From: Prosthecobacter sp.
GTDB taxonomy: Bacteria > Verrucomicrobiota > Verrucomicrobiia > Verrucomicrobiales > Verrucomicrobiaceae
Assembly (NCBI GenBank): GCA_019186985.1
Contig: JABARQ010000042.1
Span: 1-64,000, forward strand
Direction of reading: 5' to 3'
DNA length: 64,000 nt
Each line of letters opens with the position of its first letter. The first letter of the stretch is position 1. The notes below the pieces were generated by a model. That model saw only the letters and a list, made by a program, of their open reading frames with translations. It had not been told where the DNA came from and made no database searches. The translations under genes were made by a program, and so were the position numbers. Shown piece by piece: positions 1-8,540 of the stretch.

Positions 1-116
1 GCGTTGCCCAGCGATGAGGCGACCTGGCTCCATTCCTCGAAGGTCAGAGGAGCAAGCACATCCAGACCCGTGGGAGAGATTTGGATCTTGGCATGGCTGG
101 GCAGCGAAAGGCTCAT
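1..116 (-). CDS. Partial hypothetical protein, N-terminal 38 residues
   Basis: A leftward reading frame opens with ATG at 116 and stays open to the window edge, giving an N-terminus that reads MSLSLPSHAKIQIS and then LTFEEWSQVASSLGNA. The part seen has no signal peptide and looks like a soluble protein. The Leu-Thr-Phe-Glu-Glu-Trp stretch recalls a group of small bacterial proteins that open with a similar segment before a helical domain, but 38 residues are too few to name a family. The frame has normal high-GC codon use. It diverges from the gene at 720, with about 600 bases between them. The rest of the gene lies outside the window. Confidence 0.45.
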   Translation of the reverse strand, partial: MSLSLPSHAKIQISPTGLDVLAPLTFEEWSQVASSLGN

Positions 117-418
117 GTAGAGGTCAAATCACAAAACCATGACAGTCACCGCCGGACAAGTGCTGGGTGTAAAATAGAACAACCTGCCTGCACCAAAGCA
201 ACCTGCTGTCCAATACTCAACCGGCTTGCACCCTTGAGCCATAAAAAGGTCAAGGAACAACCCTGCGAAACAGTGCGTGAAAGCCCCTTGGCTGCATGAC
301 AAAGCATGACAACCGAAGGTCAAGACAATGCGAAATCATGCCCATGCACCCGCGATAGAGGTTGAGGGAAAGTCCGGAAATACGAAGATTTACACATGGA
401 CGACACTCCACTCCAAGA
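117..418. other. Non-coding stretch, nothing recognised
   Basis: No convincing gene is visible; the short frames here lack a start with a ribosome-binding site and have no family resemblance. It presumably holds the promoter of the leftward gene ending at the window edge. A GAGGGAAAGTCCGG string at 364-377 resembles the conserved P4 region of RNase P RNA, but the rest of that RNA is not present. Confidence 0.4.
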
Positions 419-669
419 CCAACGGGCTTCTGTCATGCAGCCCAGGGTTGCGCGAAGCGCTACCCTGGGGCCAACGCGGCACGTTCACCCCAGGTGCATC
501 AACCCCAACGGGGTTGCGTCAACCGCCGCACGTTCCATCGGCCTTCGTTCGCGATAGAGCCTCCGATGGACGGAACCCCTTTGGGGTTCGGCCAAACATG
601 CGATGTGCCGCCTCCAATACCCAGGGTTGTTCCAACCCTGGGCTGCATGACGAAAGCCCGTTGGGCTTT
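419..669. repeat. Nested array of REP-like hairpins
   Basis: A 250-base block is built almost entirely of inverted repeats. The outer arms, 419-450 and 633-664, are reverse complements over 32 bases with two mismatches. Inside are at least six short perfect or near-perfect hairpins. They are 441-448 with 462-469; 500-506 with 510-516 (CAACCCC/GGGGTTG, 3-base loop); 531-541 with 563-572; 573-579 with 583-589 (GAACCCC/GGGGTTC, loop TTT); 620-629 with 633-642 (CCCAGGGTTG/CAACCCTGGG, loop TTC); and 653-659 with 663-669 (AAAGCCC/GGGCTTT, loop GTT). The repeated 3-base loops and long outer arms look like a clustered REP/BIME-type element of the kind mobilised by Y1 (RAYT) transposases in other bacteria. 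No transposase gene is present in the window. The block ends about 50 bases before the gene at 720. Confidence 0.75.
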
Positions 670-719
670 GAAGGATTACGAACCCAGTCTTCGGCCCAAA
701 CCTCAGCCTAGCCAGCGCC

Positions 720-2069
720 ATGACCACTCGTCGCAATCTACTCCAATCCACCAGCGCAGGCTTCGGCTGGCTGGCTTTCAATGCGCTGCATCAGCAGTGG
801 GCGAATGCGGCGGCACCGCCGAAGACGATCAATCCACTGGCTCCAAAGGCTCCGCACTTCGCGGCGAAGGCGAAACGCGTGATTTTCATGTTCATGCAGG
901 GCGGGCCGAGCCATCTGGACACGTTTGATTATAAACCGGAGCTGGTGAAGGCCCACGATCAGAAGGTGGCGAAATACATGGGCACCGCGTTCGACTTCAA
1001 ACCGCGTGGCAAGAGCGGGCTCATGATTTCCGACGCGTTTCCGGAGCTTTCGAAGCACGCGGACGATCTTTGCATCCTCAACGGCATGCAGACACGCACC
1101 AACGCGCATCAGATGGCCACGGTGGCGCTGCACATCGGCAGCGAGACGTTTGTGCGGCCTTCGATGGGCGCGTGGATCGTCTACGGCCTCGGCACCGAGG
1201 CGGAGGACCTGCCGGGCTTTGTCACCATCAATCCCGTGGCCGATACCGGCGGCGCGATGAACTACGGCTCGGCGTTTTTGCCAGCGAGCTTCCAGGGCAC
1301 GCGACTCAGCACCACCGGCGGCGGTGTTCCCGATCTCTCGAACGGACGGCTCTGCGACGCGCAGCAGCGCAAGCAGATCGAATTCATCCAAAAAGCCAAT
1401 CGCAGGCTCCTTGCAGGCGATCCGGGCAATCCCGAGCTCGAAGGCATCATCCAGAGCTACGAACTCGCCTACAAAATGCAGACCAGCGTGCCCGACGTGC
1501 TCGATCTCGGCAAGGAACCCGCGCACATCCGCGAGCTCTACGGCCTCGACAACGGCGACACCGGGCGCTTTGGCACGCAGTGCCTCATGGCGCGTCGGCT
1601 GGCAGAAAAAGGCGTGCGCTTCATCCAGCTCACCAGCACCGGCTGGGACCATCATCAGCAGCTCCGCGAAGGCATCACCCGCCAGGCCGGCAGCATCGAC
1701 AAACCCATCGCCGGCCTCATCGCCGACCTGAAGCAGCGCGACATGCTCAAGGACACCCTCATCCTCTGGGGCGGCGAATTCGGCCGCGGATCGAGCTACG
1801 ACAACGAACCCTACAACGGCCGCGGACACAACGGCCGCGGCTACACCATGTGGATGGCCGGCGGCGGCGTGAAAGGCGGCTTCACCTACGGCAGTACCAA
1901 CGCCATGGGCGACACCGCCGAAACCGGCATCATCACCACCCACGACCTGCACGCCACGGTGCTTCATCTTCTCGGGCTCAACCACGAGCGCCTCACCTAC
2001 CGCTATTCAGGGCGCAACTTCCGCCTCACCGACGTGCATGGCGCAGTGGCCTCAGACATCCTCGCCTAA
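720..2069 (+). CDS. DUF1501 family Tat-exported protein
   Basis: A 449-residue member of the DUF1501 family, a sulfatase/alkaline-phosphatase-fold group expanded in Planctomycetes and Verrucomicrobia and thought to act outside the cytoplasm. The N-terminus carries a twin-arginine signal (Arg4-Arg5 followed by NLLQ and a hydrophobic stretch), so export of a folded protein by Tat is likely. Family landmarks are GGPSHLDTFD at 61-70, GWDHH near 308 and WGGEFGR near 350, the last two supplying likely metal-binding His, Asp and Glu residues. Length is normal. DUF1501 genes usually sit directly after a DUF1549/DUF1553 cytochrome-type gene; here the upstream neighbour is a hairpin array, so this copy is an orphan. 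The substrate is unknown. Confidence 0.88.
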   Translation: MTTRRNLLQSTSAGFGWLAFNALHQQWANAAAPPKTINPLAPKAPHFAAKAKRVIFMFMQGGPSHLDTFDYKPELVKAHDQKVAKYMGTAFDFKPRGKSGLMISDAFPELSKHADDLCILNGMQTRTNAHQMATVALHIGSETFVRPSMGAWIVYGLGTEAEDLPGFVTINPVADTGGAMNYGSAFLPASFQGTRLSTTGGGVPDLSNGRLCDAQQRKQIEFIQKANRRLLAGDPGNPELEGIIQSYELAYKMQTSVPDVLDLGKEPAHIRELYGLDNGDTGRFGTQCLMARRLAEKGVRFIQLTSTGWDHHQQLREGITRQAGSIDKPIAGLIADLKQRDMLKDTLILWGGEFGRGSSYDNEPYNGRGHNGRGYTMWMAGGGVKGGFTYGSTNAMGDTAETGIITTHDLHATVLHLLGLNHERLTYRYSGRNFRLTDVHGAVASDILA

Positions 2070-2076
2070 GGCCAGG

Positions 2077-2940
2077 TCACCTTGCCTTGGCAAGGGCGAT
2101 GAGCTTCTTGAAGGGCCAGGTGATCAGCACGATCAGCGCACCCACCACGGAGGCAAACAGCTCCATGGGCAGCAGCAGGACACGCAGGACAGGGGTCATG
2201 AGCTTCTGGAAGGCGGGTTTCTGCGACCAGAGGAGGGTCAGCGCCGTGATGACAAGAATGCCGGCGAACTTCACCAGCTTCACCTTCGTCGGCCCCAGGC
2301 CGTGGAAAAAGTCCGGGAACTGCAGCTCCGTCAGCAGGAGCACGCCGACATAACCGATCAGGACAAAGGCGGTGTGCTCGAGCACCGGATACTTGGCAAT
2401 GGCCTTCACCGCCACACCGGCGACGAGCCGCAGGCTGATGATGCCGATGGTGACGCCGACATAGACCGGCCACAGGTCCTTCGGGCTCAGGGCGATGGCT
2501 GCCACCACGTTGTCCACGCTCAGGCTCAGGTCCATGAGCGAGATCATCACGATGGTTCCCGCGAAGGTTCGATGATGGACGTTCACCGCCTCGCCCTCCT
2601 CCTCCGCGATGCCCTTCTGTCCGGCGAAGTGCGCACACATCAGCCAGACAAGGTAAAGCGCACCCACCAGCATGACCCAGTGGTTGGAGATGATCCAGGA
2701 GGCGAACAGCAGCGCCACCAGACGGAAACCATAAGCCCCCAGGTAGCCGATGTTCATGGCCGTGGCGCGGCGCTTTTCATCCAGATGGGATGCCATTGCA
2801 GCAATGGCCAGCGCGTTGTCCACCGAGAGCAGGCCTTCGATCAGGACCAGGCCGAGGATCACAGGCAGGGCCTGTACAAACTGATCCCAGAGTCCGGGAG
2901 TGGCGGCGGTGTTGGCGGCGGCAATGAATTCAGCAATCAT
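2077..2940 (-). CDS. TerC family integral membrane protein
   Basis: A 287-residue polytopic membrane protein of the TerC family. The two family signatures are visible as internal repeats, EGLLSVDNALAIA at 35-47 and DLSLSVDNVVAAIAL from 137, each placing an acidic Asp-Asn pair inside a membrane segment. TerC proteins are linked to tellurite resistance in some bacteria and to manganese export or metal loading of exported proteins in others; which applies here cannot be read from sequence. About seven membrane helices can be drawn. The gene converges with the DUF1501 gene with 7 bases between them and diverges from the acyltransferase gene at 3080. The 139-base leader was inspected for a manganese (yybP-ykoY) riboswitch, and only a weak CCTTTGCC match was found. 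Confidence 0.88.
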   Translation of the reverse strand: MIAEFIAAANTAATPGLWDQFVQALPVILGLVLIEGLLSVDNALAIAAMASHLDEKRRATAMNIGYLGAYGFRLVALLFASWIISNHWVMLVGALYLVWLMCAHFAGQKGIAEEEGEAVNVHHRTFAGTIVMISLMDLSLSVDNVVAAIALSPKDLWPVYVGVTIGIISLRLVAGVAVKAIAKYPVLEHTAFVLIGYVGVLLLTELQFPDFFHGLGPTKVKLVKFAGILVITALTLLWSQKPAFQKLMTPVLRVLLLPMELFASVVGALIVLITWPFKKLIALAKAR

Positions 2941-3079
2941 TAGTCAGAGGCCGGCAGTGAATACGAAGGTTCACGGCAAAGGCAAAGGCCAAGTTCACCG
3001 GCAGCCGCGGCTTTCTTGGCTCAAATGACCATCGGAGGCAAAGGCTGGCCGTTCATGGACGTTTGAGACCTCCCAGCCC

Positions 3080-4249
3080 ATGCCTCCCAGCCAACGCCTC
3101 ATCTCCCTCGACGCCTTCCGCGGATTTGTCATGCTGCTCATGGCCTCCTCCGGCTTCGGACTGGCCCAGATGGCGAAGCTGCACCCGGACTCCTGGTTGT
3201 GGCAGCAGACCAGCCACCAGGTCTCCCATGTCGCCTGGCAGGGCTGCGCCCTCTGGGACCTGATCCAGCCGAGCTTCATGTTCATGGTCGGCGTTGCCGT
3301 GCCCCTGTCCATCCGGCGGCGGCGCGAGGAGGGCCAGGGCTTCTTCAAGCTGAGCTGGCATGCGCTGGTCCGGGCCGTGATCCTCGTGCTCCTGGCGGTC
3401 CTGCTTTCCACCCGGTCAGGGGACACCCTGACACGCTGGGAGTTCCCCAACGTACTGGCGCAGATCGGGCTGGGCTATGTGTTCCTGGTCGCCATCGCCA
3501 GCATGGGCTGGGAATACTGCTTCGCCGCCATCATCCTGATTCTGGTGGGAGACTGGTACTGGTTCTACCAGCACCCGCTGCCAACGGCCGAGCAACTCGC
3601 GGCGATCCAGGCGGCCAAGCCTCCGCCCGAAGCCCTCTTCCAGGGTTTCTTCGCCCATTGGAACATCCATACCAACGCCGCCGCCGATTTCGACCGCTGG
3701 CTTCTGAACCTCTTCCCCCGCGCCGAATCCTTCACCTACAATGCCGGCGGCTATCAGACGCTGAATTTTGTCCCCGCCCTGGCCACCATGCTGGGTGGCG
3801 CCATCACCGGCCAGTTCCTGCTCACCAGCCCGCGCACCGAACGCCAGAAGTTCCTCCGCCTCTTCGCCATTGGCATCGTCTGCCTGCTCATCGGCACGGT
3901 CCTAAGCTTTGTCGCCTGCCCTGTGGTGAAGCGCATCTGGACGCCCTCCTGGGCAATCTTCAGCGGCGGCTGGGTGCTCATCCTGCTCTCGTTCTTCTAC
4001 TGGCTGGTCGAAATCGCCGGCCAGCGCCGCCTCGTCTTCCCTCTCGTGGTCGTGGGCATGAACAGCATCTTCATCTATGTCATGCACAGTCTGGCCGCCG
4101 GCTGGATCAAGGAGCAGCTCGCCAAGCACGGCATGGCCGCCTTCTTCGCCAGCACCTGGGGGCCGGTCATCGAGCGCTGCAGCGTCCTGGCCGTGCTCTG
4201 GCTGCTCTGCTTCTGGCTCTACCGCCAGCGCGCCTTCCTGAGGCTGTAA
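3080..4249 (+). CDS. HGSNAT/DUF5009-like membrane acyltransferase
   Basis: A 389-residue multi-pass membrane protein related to heparan-alpha-glucosaminide N-acetyltransferase and the bacterial DUF5009/NagX group. It opens with ISLDAFRGF (8-16), the usual start of the fold. His50 in VSHVAWQG matches the position of the active-site His of HGSNAT, which accepts an acetyl group from acetyl-CoA and passes it across the membrane to an amino sugar. Next comes LIQPSFMFMVGVAVPLS (61-77), another family hallmark. Roughly ten membrane helices follow. The substrate here is unknown; a cell-wall or exogenous amino sugar is a reasonable guess. It stands alone and converges with the Dabb gene. Confidence 0.82.
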   Translation: MPPSQRLISLDAFRGFVMLLMASSGFGLAQMAKLHPDSWLWQQTSHQVSHVAWQGCALWDLIQPSFMFMVGVAVPLSIRRRREEGQGFFKLSWHALVRAVILVLLAVLLSTRSGDTLTRWEFPNVLAQIGLGYVFLVAIASMGWEYCFAAIILILVGDWYWFYQHPLPTAEQLAAIQAAKPPPEALFQGFFAHWNIHTNAAADFDRWLLNLFPRAESFTYNAGGYQTLNFVPALATMLGGAITGQFLLTSPRTERQKFLRLFAIGIVCLLIGTVLSFVACPVVKRIWTPSWAIFSGGWVLILLSFFYWLVEIAGQRRLVFPLVVVGMNSIFIYVMHSLAAGWIKEQLAKHGMAAFFASTWGPVIERCSVLAVLWLLCFWLYRQRAFLRL

Positions 4250-4264
4250 CACCAGGATCTGGCG

Positions 4265-4299
4265 AAATGAAAAGGGCCAGGCATCCGATGTCCGGCCCT
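4265..4299 (-). terminator. Terminator of the Dabb gene
   Basis: An AGGGCC/GGCCCT stem (4273-4278 with 4294-4299) is extended by inner pairing of GCAT with ATGT. On the minus strand it is followed by TTTTCATTT. It lies between two convergent genes and could also act weakly on the plus strand. Confidence 0.6.
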
Positions 4300-4323
4300 G
4301 ATGCATGATGGTTTTGCCAGCGA

Positions 4324-4632
4324 TCAGGCCAGCTCTTCCGTGTCATAGACCACCACCCGTTCAAACAGCGGCTTGCAGGTGTCCACGAAGCGCTGGTGGT
4401 CCGGGCAGCCGTTCTGATAAAACTCATGGTCCTTCATGGTCTTGAAGGTCAGGCTCAGGCTGTAGTCAAAGCTGTGGTCCGTGACCGGGCGCGGCGCGGT
4501 GGCGGCAGGCCTGCCGACGGCACCCGAGGCCAGGTAGCCGATCTTGGGCAGCAGCTTCAGCTCGGTTTCAAAAAGGGCGCGCTGCTCGGCGGACAGGGGT
4601 TTCTTCAACCAGAAGTAGACGTTGTGGATCAT
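4324..4632 (-). CDS. Dabb (stress-responsive A/B barrel) domain protein
   Basis: A 102-residue protein beginning MIHNVYFWLKK, the standard opening of single-domain Dabb proteins, dimeric alpha+beta barrels. Family features include the HNVYFWLK strand, a central FDYSLSLTFKTMKDHEFYQ segment and a C-terminal VVVYDTEE strand. The frame is open 36 codons further upstream, but that extension lacks Dabb similarity, so the start at 4632 is preferred. Members include plant olivetolic acid cyclase and small stress proteins; most bacterial ones have no known reaction. It is probably a separate transcript, flanked on both sides by terminator hairpins. Confidence 0.85.
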   Translation of the reverse strand: MIHNVYFWLKKPLSAEQRALFETELKLLPKIGYLASGAVGRPAATAPRPVTDHSFDYSLSLTFKTMKDHEFYQNGCPDHQRFVDTCKPLFERVVVYDTEELA

Positions 4633-4698
4633 GGGAGGGCGACGATGGCGGAGAAGCCCTCCGGCGCAATCGCGAACTCGCCCGGCACTCACATCCCT

Positions 4699-4731
4699 CA
4701 AAAACGAAGCCCCCGGTCTTCCGGAGGCTTC
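4699..4731 (-). terminator. Terminator of the thioredoxin gene
   Basis: An 11-base-pair stem (4706-4716 with 4721-4731, one G-U pair) has a 4-base loop. On the minus strand it is followed by GTTTTTG. It lies 30 bases past the stop of the leftward thioredoxin gene. Confidence 0.85.
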
Positions 4732-4760
4732 ATGTTCCAAGGATGGCTTGGCAATTGAAG

Positions 4761-5180
4761 TTACTTGGCGGCCTTTTCACTCACCTTGTTCAGGATGCCG
4801 GCGAACTCGGCAGGTGAAACACCGCCGACCTGGTTGCCCAGCTCCTTGCCGTCCTTGCTGAGAAACTGCACATGCGGGATGCCCTGCACCCCATACTTCT
4901 CGGCGGCCTTGGCGTTGGATTCCTCATCCACGTCCAGGTAGGCCCAGACGAACTTGTCATGCAGCGGCTTGACCTCGGCGCTAGGGTACACGCTCTTCTT
5001 CATCGCCTGGCAGGGCGGGCACCAGACGGCGGAAAAGACCAGGATGACGGGCTTGCCCTCGGCCTTGGCGGTCTTCAGCGCAGCTTCATAATTGGTGCCG
5101 AACTTCGGGCTGCCTTCAGGAAATTCGCTGGCGAGCACAGGCAGGGTGAGCGCGGCAAGGAGGGCGATGAGCTTTTTCAT
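4761..5180 (-). CDS. Exported thioredoxin-family protein
   Basis: A 139-residue protein with a cleavable signal peptide (MKKLIALLAALTLPVLA) and one thioredoxin domain. The active site WCPPC occupies 53-57, and Ile-Pro at 101-102 provides the cis-proline loop. A CPPC centre and the GKPVILVFSAVWCPPC context resemble periplasmic DUF255/thioredoxin_7-type reductants that keep Cys residues of exported proteins or cytochromes reduced. The open frame runs upstream to 5366, but that part has no coding character and the signal peptide fixes the start at 5180. The partner is unknown; the gene has its own terminator and no operon partner. Confidence 0.87.
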   Translation of the reverse strand: MKKLIALLAALTLPVLASEFPEGSPKFGTNYEAALKTAKAEGKPVILVFSAVWCPPCQAMKKSVYPSAEVKPLHDKFVWAYLDVDEESNAKAAEKYGVQGIPHVQFLSKDGKELGNQVGGVSPAEFAGILNKVSEKAAK

Positions 5181-5344
5181 GGGGGTGGGTGTCTTTCGAT
5201 TCAGACAGAGCATACGACGCTCAATCACGGCAATTATTCCAGAAATTGTTCGTCCCGCCAGCCGGCAGCCGGGAGTTTTCGCCTTGCTCCTTGTGAAGCG
5301 GGGATTTTCGATCATGCATCCTGCCAAACATCCCCGCCCCTTCC

Positions 5345-5809
5345 ATGATCGAGGTTCCCAAGTCACGTCTCAGCATCCCGGAATACGCCATGGCCCTGGC
5401 CCATGTCGCCAGCCTGCGCTCCGAGGACCCCTATCGAAAAGTAGGGGCGGTCGCCCTGGATTTCGACAACCGCGTCATCGGCACGGCCTACAACGGCCTC
5501 GCCCCAGGCTACAACGCCCCCGAGGGATTCTGGGATGACCGCGAGGCGCGGCGGAAGTTCATGCTGCATGCTGAAGTGAACCTCTGCAGCCTCTTCACCC
5601 GCGGCTCGGCACGCCTGCTGGCCTGCACGACCATGCCCTGCACGAGCTGCATGCAGATGCTCTGCGCCTACGGCATCAAGGAGGTGTACTACCGCGATGT
5701 CTACCCGGACTCCGAGTCACCGCTCATCGCCGAGCGCTATGGCATCCGCCTCGTGCAGCTGACGGACTATCCGCAGCTTGGCGCCACCCTTCAGGAGCCG
5801 CAGGCCTGA
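5345..5809 (+). CDS. dCMP/cytidine deaminase family protein
   Basis: A 154-residue zinc deaminase of the cytidine/deoxycytidylate deaminase family. Zinc ligands and the catalytic acid are clear: HAE at 75-77 (His75 ligand, Glu77 proton shuttle) and PCTSC at 98-102 (Cys99 and Cys102 ligands). The length and the short spacing between the motifs fit bacterial and phage-type deoxycytidylate deaminase, which converts dCMP to dUMP for thymidylate synthesis. The allosteric dCTP-binding residues cannot be assigned by eye, so another base-modified nucleotide as substrate is possible. The gene ends one base before the stop of the convergent PVC heme protein gene. Confidence 0.85.
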   Translation: MIEVPKSRLSIPEYAMALAHVASLRSEDPYRKVGAVALDFDNRVIGTAYNGLAPGYNAPEGFWDDREARRKFMLHAEVNLCSLFTRGSARLLACTTMPCTSCMQMLCAYGIKEVYYRDVYPDSESPLIAERYGIRLVQLTDYPQLGATLQEPQA

Positions 5810-5810
5810 C

Positions 5811-8540
5811 TCACTTCAAGCTCAGGATGAAGGCCTTCACATCAGCAAATTCCTGCGGCTTCAGAATGAGGTTCATCGGCGGCATCGGGCTGATCGGCGT
5901 GGCCGTGTAACCTTCCGCAAGCCGGGCATTGGGATTGACCAGGCTCTCCAAAATGTAGGCCTCATCCTTGCGCCCGGCGATGCCGTCCAGAGCCGGGCCA
6001 ACGGCGCTGCCCTGCCCCTTCAGCATGTGGCAGTTCTTGCACGCGGCCACGGGATGCTCCCAGAAGATCCTCTCCCCCCGCTTGACGTCGCCAGCAAGCT
6101 TCGTGGCGTCTTCATCCCCTTCGAGGATGATCTCGCAAAGCTTCACGTCATCGAAGTAGATGTCGCCCTTGCCGACATGGAGCAGGTTGATGCTGGCCTT
6201 GGTACGCTCCTTGCTGTTGAAGATGACCTCGACTTCGGTCCAGTCCTGGTTGCGGCTGATTTTGGGCGAGGTCTCGGCGCGGCCGATGTGGTCGTTGAGG
6301 CTGGCTTTGCCGCGGAAGGCGTGGGTCTTGATCCAGGCACTGAGCTTGTAATCCGTGTTCGGCTTGAGCGGCACATCGGCGAAGAAGCTGGTGTCAGCGT
6401 CGTCGCGGGTGATGCAGCGCATGGCGCGGCTGCCGCTGTGGACCATCTTCGGATCCGTGACGAACCCCCACCGGGCGTCGGCGTTTCCTGGACGGTCGCC
6501 GTAGTCGCGGTGCTGCCACGTTTTGGCGATGGGTTCTTCAAAGCCGGGGTTGGGCAGCAGGTTGGGGCCTTCCTTGTAATTCAGGGCCTTGTGCTTCTTG
6601 CCGAGCATCTTCGCGGCTTCGGCGAGCCATTCGTCATTTTTGACGACAGGATCGGCGGAGAGCTTCTTGACGAGCGTCTGGATCTCCGGAGTCGTCGGAA
6701 AATCCGCCAGCTTCACGAAGGCGGCGAGGCGCGTGTGCAGGTCCGGATCGGAAATCACGCCCGAACCAAAAAAGAGATCCTGCGCGGCCTTGTCGCTGCC
6801 AAGCGCCCGGATGGCGTTGCGGCGCAGTCCGGCATCCTTGGACATGAGCGCGGCCTGATGCACGACCGGCGCCAGCTTTCCAGTTCCATGCAGGGCCCAG
6901 AATTCATGGGCGTTGCCGGGTGCCGCCGGGCAGCCGTTGGGATCCTGTTCAGCCACGATGATCCGCTGGGCCGTGAGACGTGCAGTCAAGTTTCCGGCCG
7001 TCAGCGCAGGCTTCTCCGGCCTTGGATTCGTGCCCTTCGCCACAATCCGGTAAATCCGCCCCCGGCTGTGATCACGCAGTTCATTTTCATGAGCGCCGCC
7101 AACGCCCGTGGTGCCGACAAAGCCACCGCGCTCCAGGCTGGGCGTCGGGTTGTGCTGGATGATGAAGTTCTCAAAATCCGCCACCCACACCGCGCCATCA
7201 GGCCCGACCTCGGCATGCACCGGGCTGTTCCATTCGTCGCTGCTGGCGTAGATGTTGTAGAAATCGAGCGCCTTCCATCCCGCGCCGTCGGGCACCACGT
7301 CAAACAGGGACACGACCTTCATCGTGGGTTCACAGACCATCGCCTTGCCCTGGAAGCGCTTCGGCAGCGCATTGCTGAAGATGAAGCTGGAGCCTGCGGC
7401 GGCCGTGTAACCGCCGAAGACGTCCACCTGCCGGAAGTTCGGCGTGATGGTATGGCAGGTGTCCACGACATTGATCTTCTTCGCCGTCATGCCGCGCGAG
7501 CCCTCGCCATAGGCGGTGGCCGGGATGCCGCCGAAAAAGATGGGCGCGCCGTTGGCCGTGCCGCCGAACTGATCTCCCGCGTCATTGGTGCCATGAGCCC
7601 AGGCGTTGTTGGTGAACTGATGCAGGAACTCCAGCGCGCTGCCGTCCGGCTTGAAGCGGTAGGTGCCCATGGCGAACTGATGCTGCCTGCCGCCGACATA
7701 ACCTTCAATGCCGCTGTAGCCGACGCAGCCGTAGATCCAGTTGTCGAAGCCGTAGTGCAGGTTGCTGGCCTGGGCATGCGTGTCACGGATGCCCCAGCAG
7801 TCCATGATGGCCTCGCGCTTGTCGGCCTTGTCATCGCCATCCGTGTCCTCCAGGTAGATGAATTTCGGCGGCGCGGCCACGATGATGCCCTTGCGGGCGA
7901 AGACGATGCCGGTGGGCAGGTTCAGCTTGTCGGCAAACACGGTGAACTTGTCCGCCCGTCCGTCGCCATCCGTGTCCTCGCAGATCTTCACGCTGTCCCC
8001 GCCCTCGCCGTTTTCCTGCTCTCCATGGGGATAGTCGCGCGTCTCCACCACCCAGCAGCGCCCGCGTTCATCCCAGGCGAAGGCGATCGGCTTGGCAATC
8101 TCCGGTTCGGCGGCGAACAGCTTCAGCTCGCAGTCGGCCGGCACCTGGGTGCGCTCCATGCTTCCCCTGGGTGAAAACGGCTTCTGGAAGGTCAGCGGCT
8201 CAGGGCGCTTCTCGTAGTTGGCCACCTGCGGATGCTTCTCGCGCTGCTCCGGCTCTCTTTGGGCCAAAAAGGCCTCGTAGGCGGCACGTCGCTCCGCTGA
8301 CAGCCTCCTGAGGATGGCTTCGCGCCCCAGCTCCTCCCCCGGCCTGAGGACAAGGTCATAGCCGGCATCGACCTTCTCGCGGGCATAGTCAAAATAGATC
8401 GCGTCGCGTCCCAGGTCACGCATGGCCTCATGAAGCGGCCCGACGGCGGACTGCTCCCGCCCTTCGGCATCGAGGTAGAGCACACGGATGGGCGAGGCGC
8501 TGGCGCTGAGCGCCGTGAGCAGAATGAGCAGCGATTTCAT
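5811..8540 (-). CDS. PVC-type membrane-bound heme dehydrogenase-like protein with inserted CBM-like domain
   Basis: A 909-residue exported protein with an N-terminal signal (MKSLLILLTALSASA). After about 130 residues comes a beta-propeller of the PVC-type membrane-bound dehydrogenase family (LFAAEPEIAKPIAFAWDERG is its usual opening), rich in EDTDGDGRADKF-type calcium-binding loops. A HEAT-like helical region follows, then a jelly-roll module starting around PNPGFEEP that resembles carbohydrate-binding modules of the CBM4/9 type. Last is a cytochrome c domain with CKNCH at 834-838 and a downstream Met (886 or 889) as a possible axial ligand. Such proteins are abundant in Planctomycetes and Verrucomicrobia and are proposed to oxidise sugars and pass electrons to the heme; no reaction is proven. 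Confidence 0.87.
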   Translation of the reverse strand: MKSLLILLTALSASASPIRVLYLDAEGREQSAVGPLHEAMRDLGRDAIYFDYAREKVDAGYDLVLRPGEELGREAILRRLSAERRAAYEAFLAQREPEQREKHPQVANYEKRPEPLTFQKPFSPRGSMERTQVPADCELKLFAAEPEIAKPIAFAWDERGRCWVVETRDYPHGEQENGEGGDSVKICEDTDGDGRADKFTVFADKLNLPTGIVFARKGIIVAAPPKFIYLEDTDGDDKADKREAIMDCWGIRDTHAQASNLHYGFDNWIYGCVGYSGIEGYVGGRQHQFAMGTYRFKPDGSALEFLHQFTNNAWAHGTNDAGDQFGGTANGAPIFFGGIPATAYGEGSRGMTAKKINVVDTCHTITPNFRQVDVFGGYTAAAGSSFIFSNALPKRFQGKAMVCEPTMKVVSLFDVVPDGAGWKALDFYNIYASSDEWNSPVHAEVGPDGAVWVADFENFIIQHNPTPSLERGGFVGTTGVGGAHENELRDHSRGRIYRIVAKGTNPRPEKPALTAGNLTARLTAQRIIVAEQDPNGCPAAPGNAHEFWALHGTGKLAPVVHQAALMSKDAGLRRNAIRALGSDKAAQDLFFGSGVISDPDLHTRLAAFVKLADFPTTPEIQTLVKKLSADPVVKNDEWLAEAAKMLGKKHKALNYKEGPNLLPNPGFEEPIAKTWQHRDYGDRPGNADARWGFVTDPKMVHSGSRAMRCITRDDADTSFFADVPLKPNTDYKLSAWIKTHAFRGKASLNDHIGRAETSPKISRNQDWTEVEVIFNSKERTKASINLLHVGKGDIYFDDVKLCEIILEGDEDATKLAGDVKRGERIFWEHPVAACKNCHMLKGQGSAVGPALDGIAGRKDEAYILESLVNPNARLAEGYTATPISPMPPMNLILKPQEFADVKAFILSLK

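Noticed and set aside
364-377. GAGGGAAAGTCCGG, similar to the P4 region of RNase P RNA
   Set aside because: The 3' conserved region (ACAGA..GACCGCC-type) and the rest of the fold are absent in the following 400 bases, which are occupied by a hairpin array.
738-1985. Long open frames opposite real genes, for example minus-strand frames at 738-1985, 48106-50127 and 58910-61507 and a plus-strand frame at 5778-8174
   Set aside because: They lie antisense to well-supported proteins, show the low-complexity Arg/Ala/Gly/His composition of high-GC shadow frames, and have no motif of their own.
2941-3079. Possible manganese (yybP-ykoY) riboswitch upstream of terC
   Set aside because: On the minus strand only a CCTTTGCC string resembles the aptamer; the GGGGAGTAG element and matching stems could not be found.
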